From the NCBI GenBank assembly GCA_029287815.1, contig JARFQK010000183.1, positions 1-12,339 on the forward strand: a stretch of DNA of 12,339 nt, in the 5' to 3' direction. The stretch is from Gammaproteobacteria bacterium. GTDB lineage: Bacteria > Pseudomonadota > Gammaproteobacteria > SZUA-229. The notes below the pieces were generated by a model, which saw nothing but the letters and a program-made list of their open reading frames with translations, searched no databases and was not told the DNA's origin. Of this stretch, positions 6,406-12,339 are shown in pieces. Positions within the stretch are counted from its first letter, which is position 1; each line of letters opens with the position of its first letter. The position numbers were made by a program, and so were the translations under genes.

Positions 6406-7385
6406 TCCTGCGTATCAAATTTGCGGCTGAGCTGATACACAGCCATAGCGTACATCGCACTATGATTGTAGCGGGTTATCACATAAAAATTATCCAACCC
6501 CAGCCAGTATTCCTTGCCCTTGGCGCCATTGAGCGTGATCACGGTCGCTTTTTCGTGATCAGCAACATTGGTCAGCGGGTACACACCGCTGTTGGTCAGT
6601 TCTGCAATACGGGTATGGGGTTTCAACGTGTTCCTGGTCTCTTCGATCGGCTGCTTTATACGCGCCTGAACCACGACCTGGGCGCCTGGCTTCCAACCGT
6701 GTTCGCTGAAATAATTCGCCACACTGCCAATCGCATCGTCAGTGTTGCCCATCAAATCGCGTTTGCCATCGCCATCGAAGTCAATCGCATAGTGGCGATA
6801 GCTGCTGGAAATGAATTGCGGCATACCCATGGCACCGGCATACGAGCCACGAATGGTCTGCACGTCAACATCCTCTTCCCGTGTCAAAAGCAAAAACTGC
6901 TCCAGCTCACTACGAAAAAATCGCGACCGTGGCGGGTAATCGAATCCGAGCGTGACCAATGAGTCAAAGACCTGGGTCTTGCCGGTGAGTCTGCCATAAT
7001 AGGTTTCGACGCCGATGATCGCGGTGATAATCTCAGCAGGCACACCAAATCTCTGTTCCGCACGCTCCAGCGTTGCGCGGTTTTCCTTCAGAAAACGCTT
7101 GCCCTGACTGATCCGTTTGTCCGTTATGAAGATTGGCCTGTATTCCTTCCAGGTCAGCACGCGCTCGGCCGGTTTCGCGATCGCCTCGAGCACGCCTTCC
7201 AGTTTCTTGGCCGAGGCAAGCTTCTTGGTCAGGTCCTCGCGATCAAAGTCGTGTTTACTGACCATCTCATTTATGAATTCCTGGACGTCACTGCGCTCGC
7301 TGTAATCAGCCCGTGCAGCGTTACCGATGAGCAGAAGCGATAGCGCCGTTACCAATAGCGCCGTTGAAGAGATCAGTCGTTTCAT
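6402..7385 (-). CDS. mltB: Lytic murein transglycosylase B
   Basis: MltB-family enzymes cleave the MurNAc-GlcNAc bond of peptidoglycan with formation of 1,6-anhydroMurNAc. The 327-residue protein has a signal peptide likely cut after NAARA. There is no lipobox cysteine, so it is a soluble periplasmic form like SltB1 of Pseudomonas rather than the lipoprotein MltB of E. coli. The catalytic Glu is E127 in IIGVETYYG, with the partner motifs YPPRSRFFRSELEQFLLL, SYAGAMGMPQFI and DFDGDGKRDL all present. It starts 19 bp after the rodA stop, with a weak purine-rich AAGAAAAAG upstream, and overlaps rlpA by 4 bp, so it sits inside the elongation operon. Confidence 0.96.
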   Translation of the reverse strand: MKRLISSTALLVTALSLLLIGNAARADYSERSDVQEFINEMVSKHDFDREDLTKKLASAKKLEGVLEAIAKPAERVLTWKEYRPIFITDKRISQGKRFLKENRATLERAEQRFGVPAEIITAIIGVETYYGRLTGKTQVFDSLVTLGFDYPPRSRFFRSELEQFLLLTREEDVDVQTIRGSYAGAMGMPQFISSSYRHYAIDFDGDGKRDLMGNTDDAIGSVANYFSEHGWKPGAQVVVQARIKQPIEETRNTLKPHTRIAELTNSGVYPLTNVADHEKATVITLNGAKGKEYWLGLDNFYVITRYNHSAMYAMAVYQLSRKFDTQE

Positions 7386-7404
7386 GACTTTTTCTTGTTA
7401 TTTT

Positions 7405-8529
7405 TCACTTGGACAACAATTTTCGATCTGAGTTTATTGACATCAATATACCAAAACCCGCCATTAGCGTGACCAGTGACGTACCTCCATAGCTGACCAG
7501 CGGCAGCGGCACACCCACCACGGGCAACACGCCGGATACCATGCCCACGTTGACGAAAAGATACACAAAAAACGTCATGCTCAAGCTGCCAGCCAACAAA
7601 CGGCTGAAGTTATCCTGCGCATGATCAGCGATGTACAGACCGCGCCAAATGATGAATGCATAAAGCGACAGCAATAAAACAGCACCCATCATACCAAATT
7701 CTTCTGCAAACACCGCGAAAATAAAGTCGGTTGAGCGCTCCGGGAGAAAATCGAGCTGAGACTGCGTGCCATTCAGCCAACCTTTGCCATAAAGCCCACC
7801 AGAACCTATCGCGATTTTCGACTGGATGATGTGATAACCTGCGCCGAGCGGGTCACTTTCCGGATCCAGCAAGGTCAATACACGCTGTCGCTGGTAGTCA
7901 TGCATCATCCGCCACAAAATCGGAACGAACGCCAGTAATGCCAGCCCGGTACCGATCAGGACGCGCCAACGAATCCCGGACAAGAAAACCACAAAGAAAC
8001 CCGCCGCTGCGACCAGCAGAGCTGTACCCAGATCTGGCTGCATCGCTATCATAACCGTCGGCACCAACACGAGGACCGTCGAAATGATCAAAGAGCGAAA
8101 CCCGGGGGGCAGTGGCCGCTCAGACAGATACCAGGCCAGCATCATTGGCGTGGCCAGCTTCATGATCTCTGATGGCTGGAAGCGCACCCCAATCTTTAGC
8201 CAACGCTGCGCGCCTTTGCCGACCTCACCGGCAAAAAACACCATCAGCAACAGGATTACACCGACCGCGAATATCCAGGGCGTCCACAGATAAAGCTGCT
8301 GGGGCGAAATCTGCGCAACCACCAACATCACCAGGAAGGCTATGGAGAGCCGGATGATCTGCTTTTGCATCAATTCGGCGGATTGGTCACCCGCGCTGTA
8401 GAGGATGCCCAAGCCCGCAAGCGTCAGAATCAACAAACCGAGCAGCAGCACCGGATCAATGCGAATTGTCTGCAATACCCTGGCAGACCGGCTCTGATAG
8501 GCCGTGTCGAACTCGTACTTACTCGGCAT
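7405..8529 (-). CDS. rodA: RodA peptidoglycan glycosyltransferase (SEDS family)
   Basis: RodA polymerises lipid II into glycan strands during lateral wall growth, working as a pair with PBP2. The 374-residue protein is highly hydrophobic with about ten membrane segments. The essential SEDS aspartate is D268 in FLPERSTDFIFAV, preceded by GSGGLYGKGWLNGTQSQL. The N-terminal block ILYSAGDQS and the C-terminal block VGVPLPLVSYGGTSL are also typical. The ATG at 8529 lies inside the end of mrdA (11-bp overlap) and has GGA about 5 bases upstream, so the two partners are translated in a coupled way. Confidence 0.97.
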   Translation of the reverse strand: MPSKYEFDTAYQSRSARVLQTIRIDPVLLLGLLILTLAGLGILYSAGDQSAELMQKQIIRLSIAFLVMLVVAQISPQQLYLWTPWIFAVGVILLLMVFFAGEVGKGAQRWLKIGVRFQPSEIMKLATPMMLAWYLSERPLPPGFRSLIISTVLVLVPTVMIAMQPDLGTALLVAAAGFFVVFLSGIRWRVLIGTGLALLAFVPILWRMMHDYQRQRVLTLLDPESDPLGAGYHIIQSKIAIGSGGLYGKGWLNGTQSQLDFLPERSTDFIFAVFAEEFGMMGAVLLLSLYAFIIWRGLYIADHAQDNFSRLLAGSLSMTFFVYLFVNVGMVSGVLPVVGVPLPLVSYGGTSLVTLMAGFGILMSINSDRKLLSK

Positions 8530-10369
8530 CTTCTTCCAACAGATATTTGTCCATGATTTTCATAGCAATCGGCGCGACAGCACTGCCGTGTTCGCCGTTT
8601 TCTTCGATGATAGCGACCACGATCTCCGGATCCTCGATCGGCGCAAAAGCAATGAACAGGGCGTGGTCACGCAATTTTCTAGCCACCGTTTCGGCATCGT
8701 ATTCCTCGTCTTGCGCGATGCCAAAAACTTGCGCAGTCCCGGTCTTACCGGCCATTTCATAGCTTTTCAGCGTCCACCCTGTCGCCCGCGCTGTACCGTG
8801 CTCACCCTGAAGTACCCGTCGCATGGACTCGTGCATCTGATCCCAGATGTCTTCCCGACCCAATTTGACCCATGAAACCGAAGGCGCAGATAGCGCGGTG
8901 ACCTCGCCATTGTATGCACGCATTTCTTTTAGCAAACGGGGCTGAATTTTTTTTCCCTTGGTCGCCAGAACCGAGGTTGCGACCGCGAGCTGCAACGGTG
9001 TCGCCAACATATAACCCTGACCGATTCCAGCGATCAGGGTTTCACCCGGATACCAGACTTTTCCGTGGATTTTGCGCTTCCATTCTTTCGACGGTAGAAG
9101 ACCAGAGCGTTCTCCGAGCAGATCGACACCGGTTCTGTCGCCAAAGCCAAACTCGCGCAGATAGTCGTGCATGCGGTTAATGCCGAGGCGGTGGGCCAGC
9201 TCATAAAAGTAGACGTCACAGGACTGTTCTATCGCATCCGCCAAATCCACCTTGCCATGACCCCATTTCTTCCAGTCTCGGTAGCGATGGTCTTTATCGT
9301 GCGGCAACGTGTAGTAACCGATACAGCGGATGCTTTCCCGGGGACCGACAGCTTTTGCATCCACGCCAGCCATGCCGACGAATGGCTTCAGGGTCGAACC
9401 CGGCGGATACTGGCCAAAAAGCGCCCGATTGAAAAGAGGCTTGTAATCGCCCTGCCGCAGAGCCGCGTAATCTTTGACACTAATCCCATGAACAAACAGA
9501 TTCGGGTCGTAAGTTGGCTCACTGACGAAGGCAAGCACCGCACCGGTCTGCGGCTCCATCACGATCACCGCACCAGCGAAATCGCCCAGGGCCCGCTCTG
9601 CCGTCAGCTGCAGCTCCAGGTCCAGATTCAGGATCAAGTCGTTGCCTGGGATCGGCGGCACCTTATCAATGACGCGCAATATACGACCCTCGGCATTGAC
9701 CTCGACATTCTGTTGCCCGACGATACCGTGGAGCTCGGCCTCGTAATGCTTTTCCAGGCCGGTCTTGCCAATGTGGGTGGTACCCCGATAATTGCTGACG
9801 TCGATCGTATTCAGCTCTTTTTCGCTGATACGCCCTACATAACCCACGGCATGGACGGTGGAGGTCCGCTGGGGATAGTATCGGCTCAGGCGCGCAGCGA
9901 TATCAACACCAGGAAAACGATGGCGGTTGACCGCCAGTCGGGCGACCTCCTCTTCGCTGAGCCGGGTCCGCAGCGAGATACTTTCGAAGGGCCGATGCGT
10001 ACGCAAAGCGGTGCGAAACTGCTCGATATTCTGCTCACTGATGGCCACGACTTCACCCAGACCCAACAGGGTCGCCTCGAGGTCTTCGATCTGTTCTGGA
10101 ATGAGCTCCAGATGATAGGTCGGCCGGTTTTCGGCGAGTACGACACCGTTGCGGTCGTAGATCAGGCCTCTGTTTGGCGGTAACGCCATCAGGCGGACAC
10201 GGTTTTCTTTGGACAAACTGGCAAAATGCGCGTATTCGACGATCTGCAGCTGCCCCAACCTGGCCAACAACAAAGAAATTAACAACAGGCTGACCACACC
10301 GGCAACGATGGCGCGCGTCTTGAAAAGCCGTGACACAAACGAATGGTCGGTTACGAAAGATCTACGCAA
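8519..10369 (-). CDS. mrdA: Penicillin-binding protein 2, elongasome transpeptidase
   Basis: PBP2 cross-links peptidoglycan during cell elongation. The 616-residue protein has a short cytoplasmic tail, one membrane anchor at about 20-40, a PBP dimerisation/pedestal region from about 60 to 235 (PPNRGLIYDRNGVVLAENRP), and a transpeptidase domain. Its motifs are S325-TLK (SxxK, in YPPGSTLKPF), S383-CD (SxN equivalent) and K542-TG (AGKTGTAQVFG). The block RYRDWKKWGHG is diagnostic of PBP2 rather than PBP3. The start codon is TTG at 10369, supported by AGGA 7 bases upstream; no in-frame ATG lies near enough. It is the first gene of the minus-strand cluster and is divergent from adk. The mreBCD genes, often found next to it, are not in the window. 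Confidence 0.97.
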   Translation of the reverse strand: MRRSFVTDHSFVSRLFKTRAIVAGVVSLLLISLLLARLGQLQIVEYAHFASLSKENRVRLMALPPNRGLIYDRNGVVLAENRPTYHLELIPEQIEDLEATLLGLGEVVAISEQNIEQFRTALRTHRPFESISLRTRLSEEEVARLAVNRHRFPGVDIAARLSRYYPQRTSTVHAVGYVGRISEKELNTIDVSNYRGTTHIGKTGLEKHYEAELHGIVGQQNVEVNAEGRILRVIDKVPPIPGNDLILNLDLELQLTAERALGDFAGAVIVMEPQTGAVLAFVSEPTYDPNLFVHGISVKDYAALRQGDYKPLFNRALFGQYPPGSTLKPFVGMAGVDAKAVGPRESIRCIGYYTLPHDKDHRYRDWKKWGHGKVDLADAIEQSCDVYFYELAHRLGINRMHDYLREFGFGDRTGVDLLGERSGLLPSKEWKRKIHGKVWYPGETLIAGIGQGYMLATPLQLAVATSVLATKGKKIQPRLLKEMRAYNGEVTALSAPSVSWVKLGREDIWDQMHESMRRVLQGEHGTARATGWTLKSYEMAGKTGTAQVFGIAQDEEYDAETVARKLRDHALFIAFAPIEDPEIVVAIIEENGEHGSAVAPIAMKIMDKYLLEEDAE

Positions 10370-10376
10370 GACAAGA

Positions 10377-10380
10377 TCCT
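10377..10380 (-). promoter_or_regulatory. Ribosome binding site of mrdA (decides a TTG start)
   Basis: On the minus strand AGGA is followed by 7 bases and then TTG, the first codon of the PBP2 frame. The motif lies inside the small partly self-complementary stretch GACAGGATCTTGTC, so a weak hairpin could mask it. Confidence 0.55.
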
Positions 10381-10474
10381 GTCTGAATCAACCGATAGGT
10401 CGCCGCTCTGCTAAACTGAAAGTGAAATGAGTCATCCCTTTGACTGTTCTGGACCGAGTAAATTTTTTATTTGG

Positions 10475-10480
10475 ATTATA
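10475..10480 (-). promoter_or_regulatory. Candidate -10 box for the mrdA cluster
   Basis: A perfect TATAAT reads on the minus strand about 106 bases before the mrdA start, in the AT-rich middle of the divergent region. No good -35 hexamer stands 16-18 bp upstream, so the promoter is weak or helped by an activator, or the match is by chance. Confidence 0.35.
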
Positions 10481-10521
10481 TCGGCTTTGAGATGATTTAG
10501 GCGGGATTAATCACGTTTAGC

Positions 10522-10549
10522 TCGACAATCGCTGAACAATCGATAGAAT
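10522..10549 (+). promoter_or_regulatory. Sigma-70-type promoter of adk
   Basis: TCGACA (5 of 6 to consensus) is followed after 16 bp by TAGAAT (5 of 6). Transcription would start near 10556, giving a leader of about 33 bases before the adk ATG. This is the best promoter match I found in the window. Confidence 0.55.
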
Positions 10550-10577
10550 CCCGGAAGTTTTTGTTAACAGGCAGTAT

Positions 10578-10581
10578 GGAG
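10578..10581 (+). promoter_or_regulatory. Ribosome binding site of adk
   Basis: GGAG stands 7 bases before the ATG at 10589, normal spacing, and it fixes the start of adk. Confidence 0.65.
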
Positions 10582-10588
10582 TATCTGA

Positions 10589-11584
10589 ATGAGACTGGTT
10601 TTGATCGGAGCCCCCGGTTCCGGCAAAGGCACGCAAGCGAAATTCCTGATCGAGAAATATAACATTCCGCAGATTTCCACCGGCGACCTGCTGCGCGCCG
10701 CAGTGGCGGCCAAAACCCCTTTGGGCAGGCAGGCCAAAGCGGTCATGGACGCGGGCCAGCTTGTGCCGAATGACATCGTTATCGGCATGATTCGCGAGCG
10801 AATCATGCGTCCCGACGCTGAGAACGGCTTCATACTGGATGGTTATCCACGCAACCTGGAGCAAGCCGAAGCTCTCGATAACCTGCTTACCAGCCTTGGC
10901 AGACCCATCGATGCAGTGCTGCAGATCAATGTCGACTTTGATCTGCTGATGCAGCGCATGGTCGGACGTCTGACTTGCTTGTCCTGTGGCGCGTTGTTCA
11001 ATTCGTTCACTAACCCGCCTGCTATCGACTCACAGTGTGATCAATGCGGTGGCACCTTGCATCATCGCTCGGATGACAACGAGGAGACCATCGATCGCCG
11101 CCTGCGTGTCTATGAAACCCACGCCCAGCATGTCTCGAACTACTACAGCAATAAGGGCAATCTGCACGTGATCGATGGCCAGGGCACGGTCGACGACATC
11201 AAGAAGCGGATCAAATCCGCCTTGCGTGGCCTTCGGTCATCGCGGATCAAACTGCAGCCGGCACCAGCGCAGCCGGCGGCAACGCCCGCCAACGCGCAAC
11301 CGGAAGTGATACGCACGCAGATCGCGGAAAGCCTGAAACCGACCCCGAAGCGCAAAAAAAGGGAAGCTGCCGCGATAAAGCCCGAAGTCAAAAAGCGCCC
11401 CAAAAAAGCCGAGACGGCTGCAAAGGCTAAATACCTGCACCAGCTGAAAGCGATGCAGGACGAACTCAAGAGTGTACGAAAAGAGCTGACGCTGCTAGTG
11501 CGCACCGAGAAAAAACTGACTCGGGAAGTGGCAAAGAGCGAGGCCGAGCTGGCCAAACTGACGCAACAGCAGGCGGAGCTTTAG
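10589..11584 (+). CDS. adk: Adenylate kinase with zinc-type lid and long basic/coiled-coil C-terminal tail
   Basis: The first 214 residues are a complete adenylate kinase (ATP + AMP to 2 ADP, cytoplasm). They show the P-loop GAPGSGKGT (8-16), the AMP-binding STGDLLR and LDGYPRN blocks, and RSDDNEETIDRRLRVY after the lid. The lid carries C130-x2-C133 and C150-x2-C153, the zinc-binding form common in Gram-positive bacteria, whereas E. coli Adk has no such cysteines. Normal Adk ends near residue 214; here about 117 more residues follow. These are a Pro/Ala linker (222-240), Lys/Arg-rich patches (KRKKRE, KKRPKK, 254-273), and a helix from about 282 to the end with hydrophobics at 286, 289, 293, 296, 300, 303, 310, 314, 321, 324 and 331, a heptad coiled-coil pattern. 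The start is set by a good ribosome binding site. The function of the tail is unknown; nucleic-acid binding or oligomerisation is an inference. Confidence 0.95.
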   Translation: MRLVLIGAPGSGKGTQAKFLIEKYNIPQISTGDLLRAAVAAKTPLGRQAKAVMDAGQLVPNDIVIGMIRERIMRPDAENGFILDGYPRNLEQAEALDNLLTSLGRPIDAVLQINVDFDLLMQRMVGRLTCLSCGALFNSFTNPPAIDSQCDQCGGTLHHRSDDNEETIDRRLRVYETHAQHVSNYYSNKGNLHVIDGQGTVDDIKKRIKSALRGLRSSRIKLQPAPAQPAATPANAQPEVIRTQIAESLKPTPKRKKREAAAIKPEVKKRPKKAETAAKAKYLHQLKAMQDELKSVRKELTLLVRTEKKLTREVAKSEAELAKLTQQQAEL

Positions 11585-11585
11585 C

Positions 11586-11600
11586 CCGCCTGGTGAGAAA
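11586..11600. repeat. Isolated end motif of the intergenic repeat family
   Basis: CCGCCTGGTGAGAAA is identical to 2839-2853 in repeat copy A and one base different from 4381-4395 in copy B, followed by a partly matching (t/c)(t/g)cggg. It starts one base after the adk stop codon, in the same orientation as the other copies. The rest of the 210-bp element is missing here. Confidence 0.6.
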
Positions 11601-11604
11601 TTCG

Positions 11605-11625
11605 GGATAGGCTCTGCGCCTATCC
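11605..11625. terminator. Hairpin between converging adk and thioredoxin genes
   Basis: GGATAGGC and GCCTATCC form an 8-bp stem with a 5-base loop. The hairpin lies after the adk stop and contains the TAG stop of the thioredoxin gene, so it could end transcription from both sides. Neither side has a clean T run, so confidence is moderate. Confidence 0.4.
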
Positions 11626-11985
11626 TGCCTGTTGCGCCTGGATCTCTGCCCTGACCTGATCCATATCGAGCTCCTTGGTCTTGGCAACGAGCTCGTCGAG
11701 AGCAGACTCGGGTAACATGCCTGCCTGCGAGAAGATCACGATTTGGTCGCGCAAGATCATCAGCGTCGGGATTGAGCGAATCTGGAAGCTGGCTGCCAGC
11801 TCCTGCTCCTCTTCGGTGTTGACTTTGGCAAACACGACGTCGCCGTACTTTTCCGAGATACTGTCATAAATTGGCGCGAAAGACTTGCAAGGACCGCACC
11901 ATGAGGCCCAGAAATCGATAAAAACGATTTCATTGTCGTTGATGGTGCTCTGGAAGGTTTCTTTGGTCAGATCAATGGTAGCCAT
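11620..11985 (-). CDS. Thioredoxin family protein
   Basis: The 121-residue protein is a cytoplasmic thioredoxin. The redox site WCGPC is at residues 29-33 (Cys30, Cys33), inside FIDFWASWCGPCKSFAP, and the cis-proline is Pro73 in SIPTL. The gene has no signal peptide. It runs about a dozen residues longer than E. coli TrxA, ending in a polar helix (KELDMDQVRAEIQAQQ). It would reduce protein disulfides using thioredoxin reductase; which thioredoxin class it belongs to cannot be settled here. The ATG at 11985 has GAGA 6 bases upstream. It converges on adk and lies 60 bp downstream of the cytochrome c peroxidase-like gene on the same strand, so co-transcription is possible. Confidence 0.93.
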   Translation of the reverse strand: MATIDLTKETFQSTINDNEIVFIDFWASWCGPCKSFAPIYDSISEKYGDVVFAKVNTEEEQELAASFQIRSIPTLMILRDQIVIFSQAGMLPESALDELVAKTKELDMDQVRAEIQAQQAG

Positions 11986-12007
11986 AAATATTCTCGATAC
12001 ATAGTGA

Positions 12008-12032
12008 GTTGGTGCGATGTTATCACACCAAC
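12008..12032. promoter_or_regulatory. Inverted repeat upstream of the thioredoxin gene
   Basis: GTTGGTG and CACCAAC are exact 7-bp arms separated by 11 bp, in the 60-bp gap between the peroxidase-like gene and the thioredoxin gene. It may be a weak terminator of the former or an operator of the latter. There is no T run, and no good promoter pair was seen. Confidence 0.25.
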
Positions 12033-12045
12033 CCGTTGATGACTG

Positions 12046-12339
12046 TTACTGCGACGAGTCAACCACGATGCTGGTGCCCGCTGTTGCCGGTAAGCGCGGC
12101 ATCGTGATTTCTGGATATGGCCCTGTCAGAGCCCCCAGGAATGCGACAATGTCGTCAACGTCAGCATTGCTGAGTTCTTTGTTCAGCTGAGTCCTGGCCA
12201 TGACCCTGACCGCCTCATGCAGGTCATTCACCGACCCGTTGTGGAAATAGGGCGCTGTGTCGGTGATATTGCGCAGCGTCGATACCCTGAACAAGTTAGC
12301 ATCCGCTTCCTGACCGGTCACCTCCTGACGACCCTTATC
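12046..12339 (-). CDS. Di-haem cytochrome c peroxidase / MauG-like protein, C-terminal part only
   Basis: The frame is open from the window end (12339) to a TAA at 12046-12048, giving 97 residues. The stretch FRVSTLRNITDTAPYFHNG is the C-terminal signature of the bacterial di-haem cytochrome c peroxidase and MauG family (usual form FRxPTLRN...APYxHNG), and DLHEAVRVM with SNADVDDIVAFLGALTG completes the domain. These are periplasmic proteins that reduce hydrogen peroxide or carry out related oxidations. The two CxxCH haem sites and any signal peptide would lie upstream, outside the window, so subtype and intactness cannot be judged. An internal GTG at 12321 is not the start. The 60-bp spacing to the thioredoxin gene hints at an oxidative-stress pairing, which is inference. 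Confidence 0.9.
   Translation of the reverse strand, partial: DKGRQEVTGQEADANLFRVSTLRNITDTAPYFHNGSVNDLHEAVRVMARTQLNKELSNADVDDIVAFLGALTGPYPEITMPRLPATAGTSIVVDSSQ

Noticed and set aside
8519..8529. The 11-bp mrdA/rodA overlap as an oddity
   Set aside because: Short overlaps between co-translated partners are common in compact operons, and both proteins are complete.
9167..10183. A 338-codon open frame on the plus strand
   Set aside because: It lies wholly antisense to mrdA, whose PBP2 motifs are complete. It shows no recognisable domain.
10440..10470. TTGACT followed by TTTTAT as an alternative plus-strand promoter for adk
   Set aside because: The spacing would be 19 bp with a poor -10; the pair at 10522-10549 fits much better.
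10843..10851. TTATCCACG, one base from a DnaA box
   Set aside because: It is a single site inside adk encoding the conserved GYPR of the AMP-binding region; there is no cluster of boxes and no origin context.

Overview
The window looks like the chromosome of a gammaproteobacterium. It carries the conserved rod-shape and lipoate cluster of that class on the minus strand: mrdA (PBP2), rodA, mltB, rlpA, dacA, a D-amino-acid transaminase (dat), a DUF493/YbeD gene, lipB and lipA. Protein features such as the SPOR domain of RlpA, the soluble MltB and the lipB-lipA pair fit gammaproteobacteria. I cannot resolve the genus. I see no tRNA, rRNA, CRISPR array, complete insertion sequence or prophage.

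Layout. Positions 1-462 hold the end of a NUDIX hydrolase (+). Positions 505-888 hold a small glutaredoxin-fold protein with a hydrophobic N-terminus (-). From 10369 down to 979 runs the long minus-strand cluster. Its upstream half is tightly packed: mrdA and rodA overlap by 11 bp, rodA and mltB are 19 bp apart, mltB and rlpA overlap by 4 bp, and rlpA and dacA are 4 bp apart. Its downstream half is broken by two spacers of about 350 bp, one before dat and one before lipB. Across the divergent promoter region (10370-10588) lies an adenylate kinase gene (+). It meets a thioredoxin gene (-) head-on, and the window ends inside a di-haem cytochrome c peroxidase-like gene (-).

How the genes fit together. 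PBP2 and RodA are the transpeptidase/glycosyltransferase pair of the elongasome. MltB, RlpA and the DacA carboxypeptidase trim glycan strands and peptide stems. Dat can interconvert D-alanine and D-glutamate with their keto acids, which would supply the same wall. LipB and LipA make protein-bound lipoate.

The least ordinary parts are these. First, a repeat of about 210 bp is present in two diverged copies (about 74% identical by hand alignment) in the same orientation. It fills both long spacers and so brackets the dat-DUF493 pair. A 15-bp piece of its conserved end recurs directly after the adk stop codon. Second, the adenylate kinase has a zinc-type four-cysteine lid and a tail of about 117 residues, made of a Pro/Ala linker, Lys/Arg-rich patches and a coiled coil, that is foreign to the enzyme family. 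I did not find a convincing wholly new multi-gene system; these two are the best leads.
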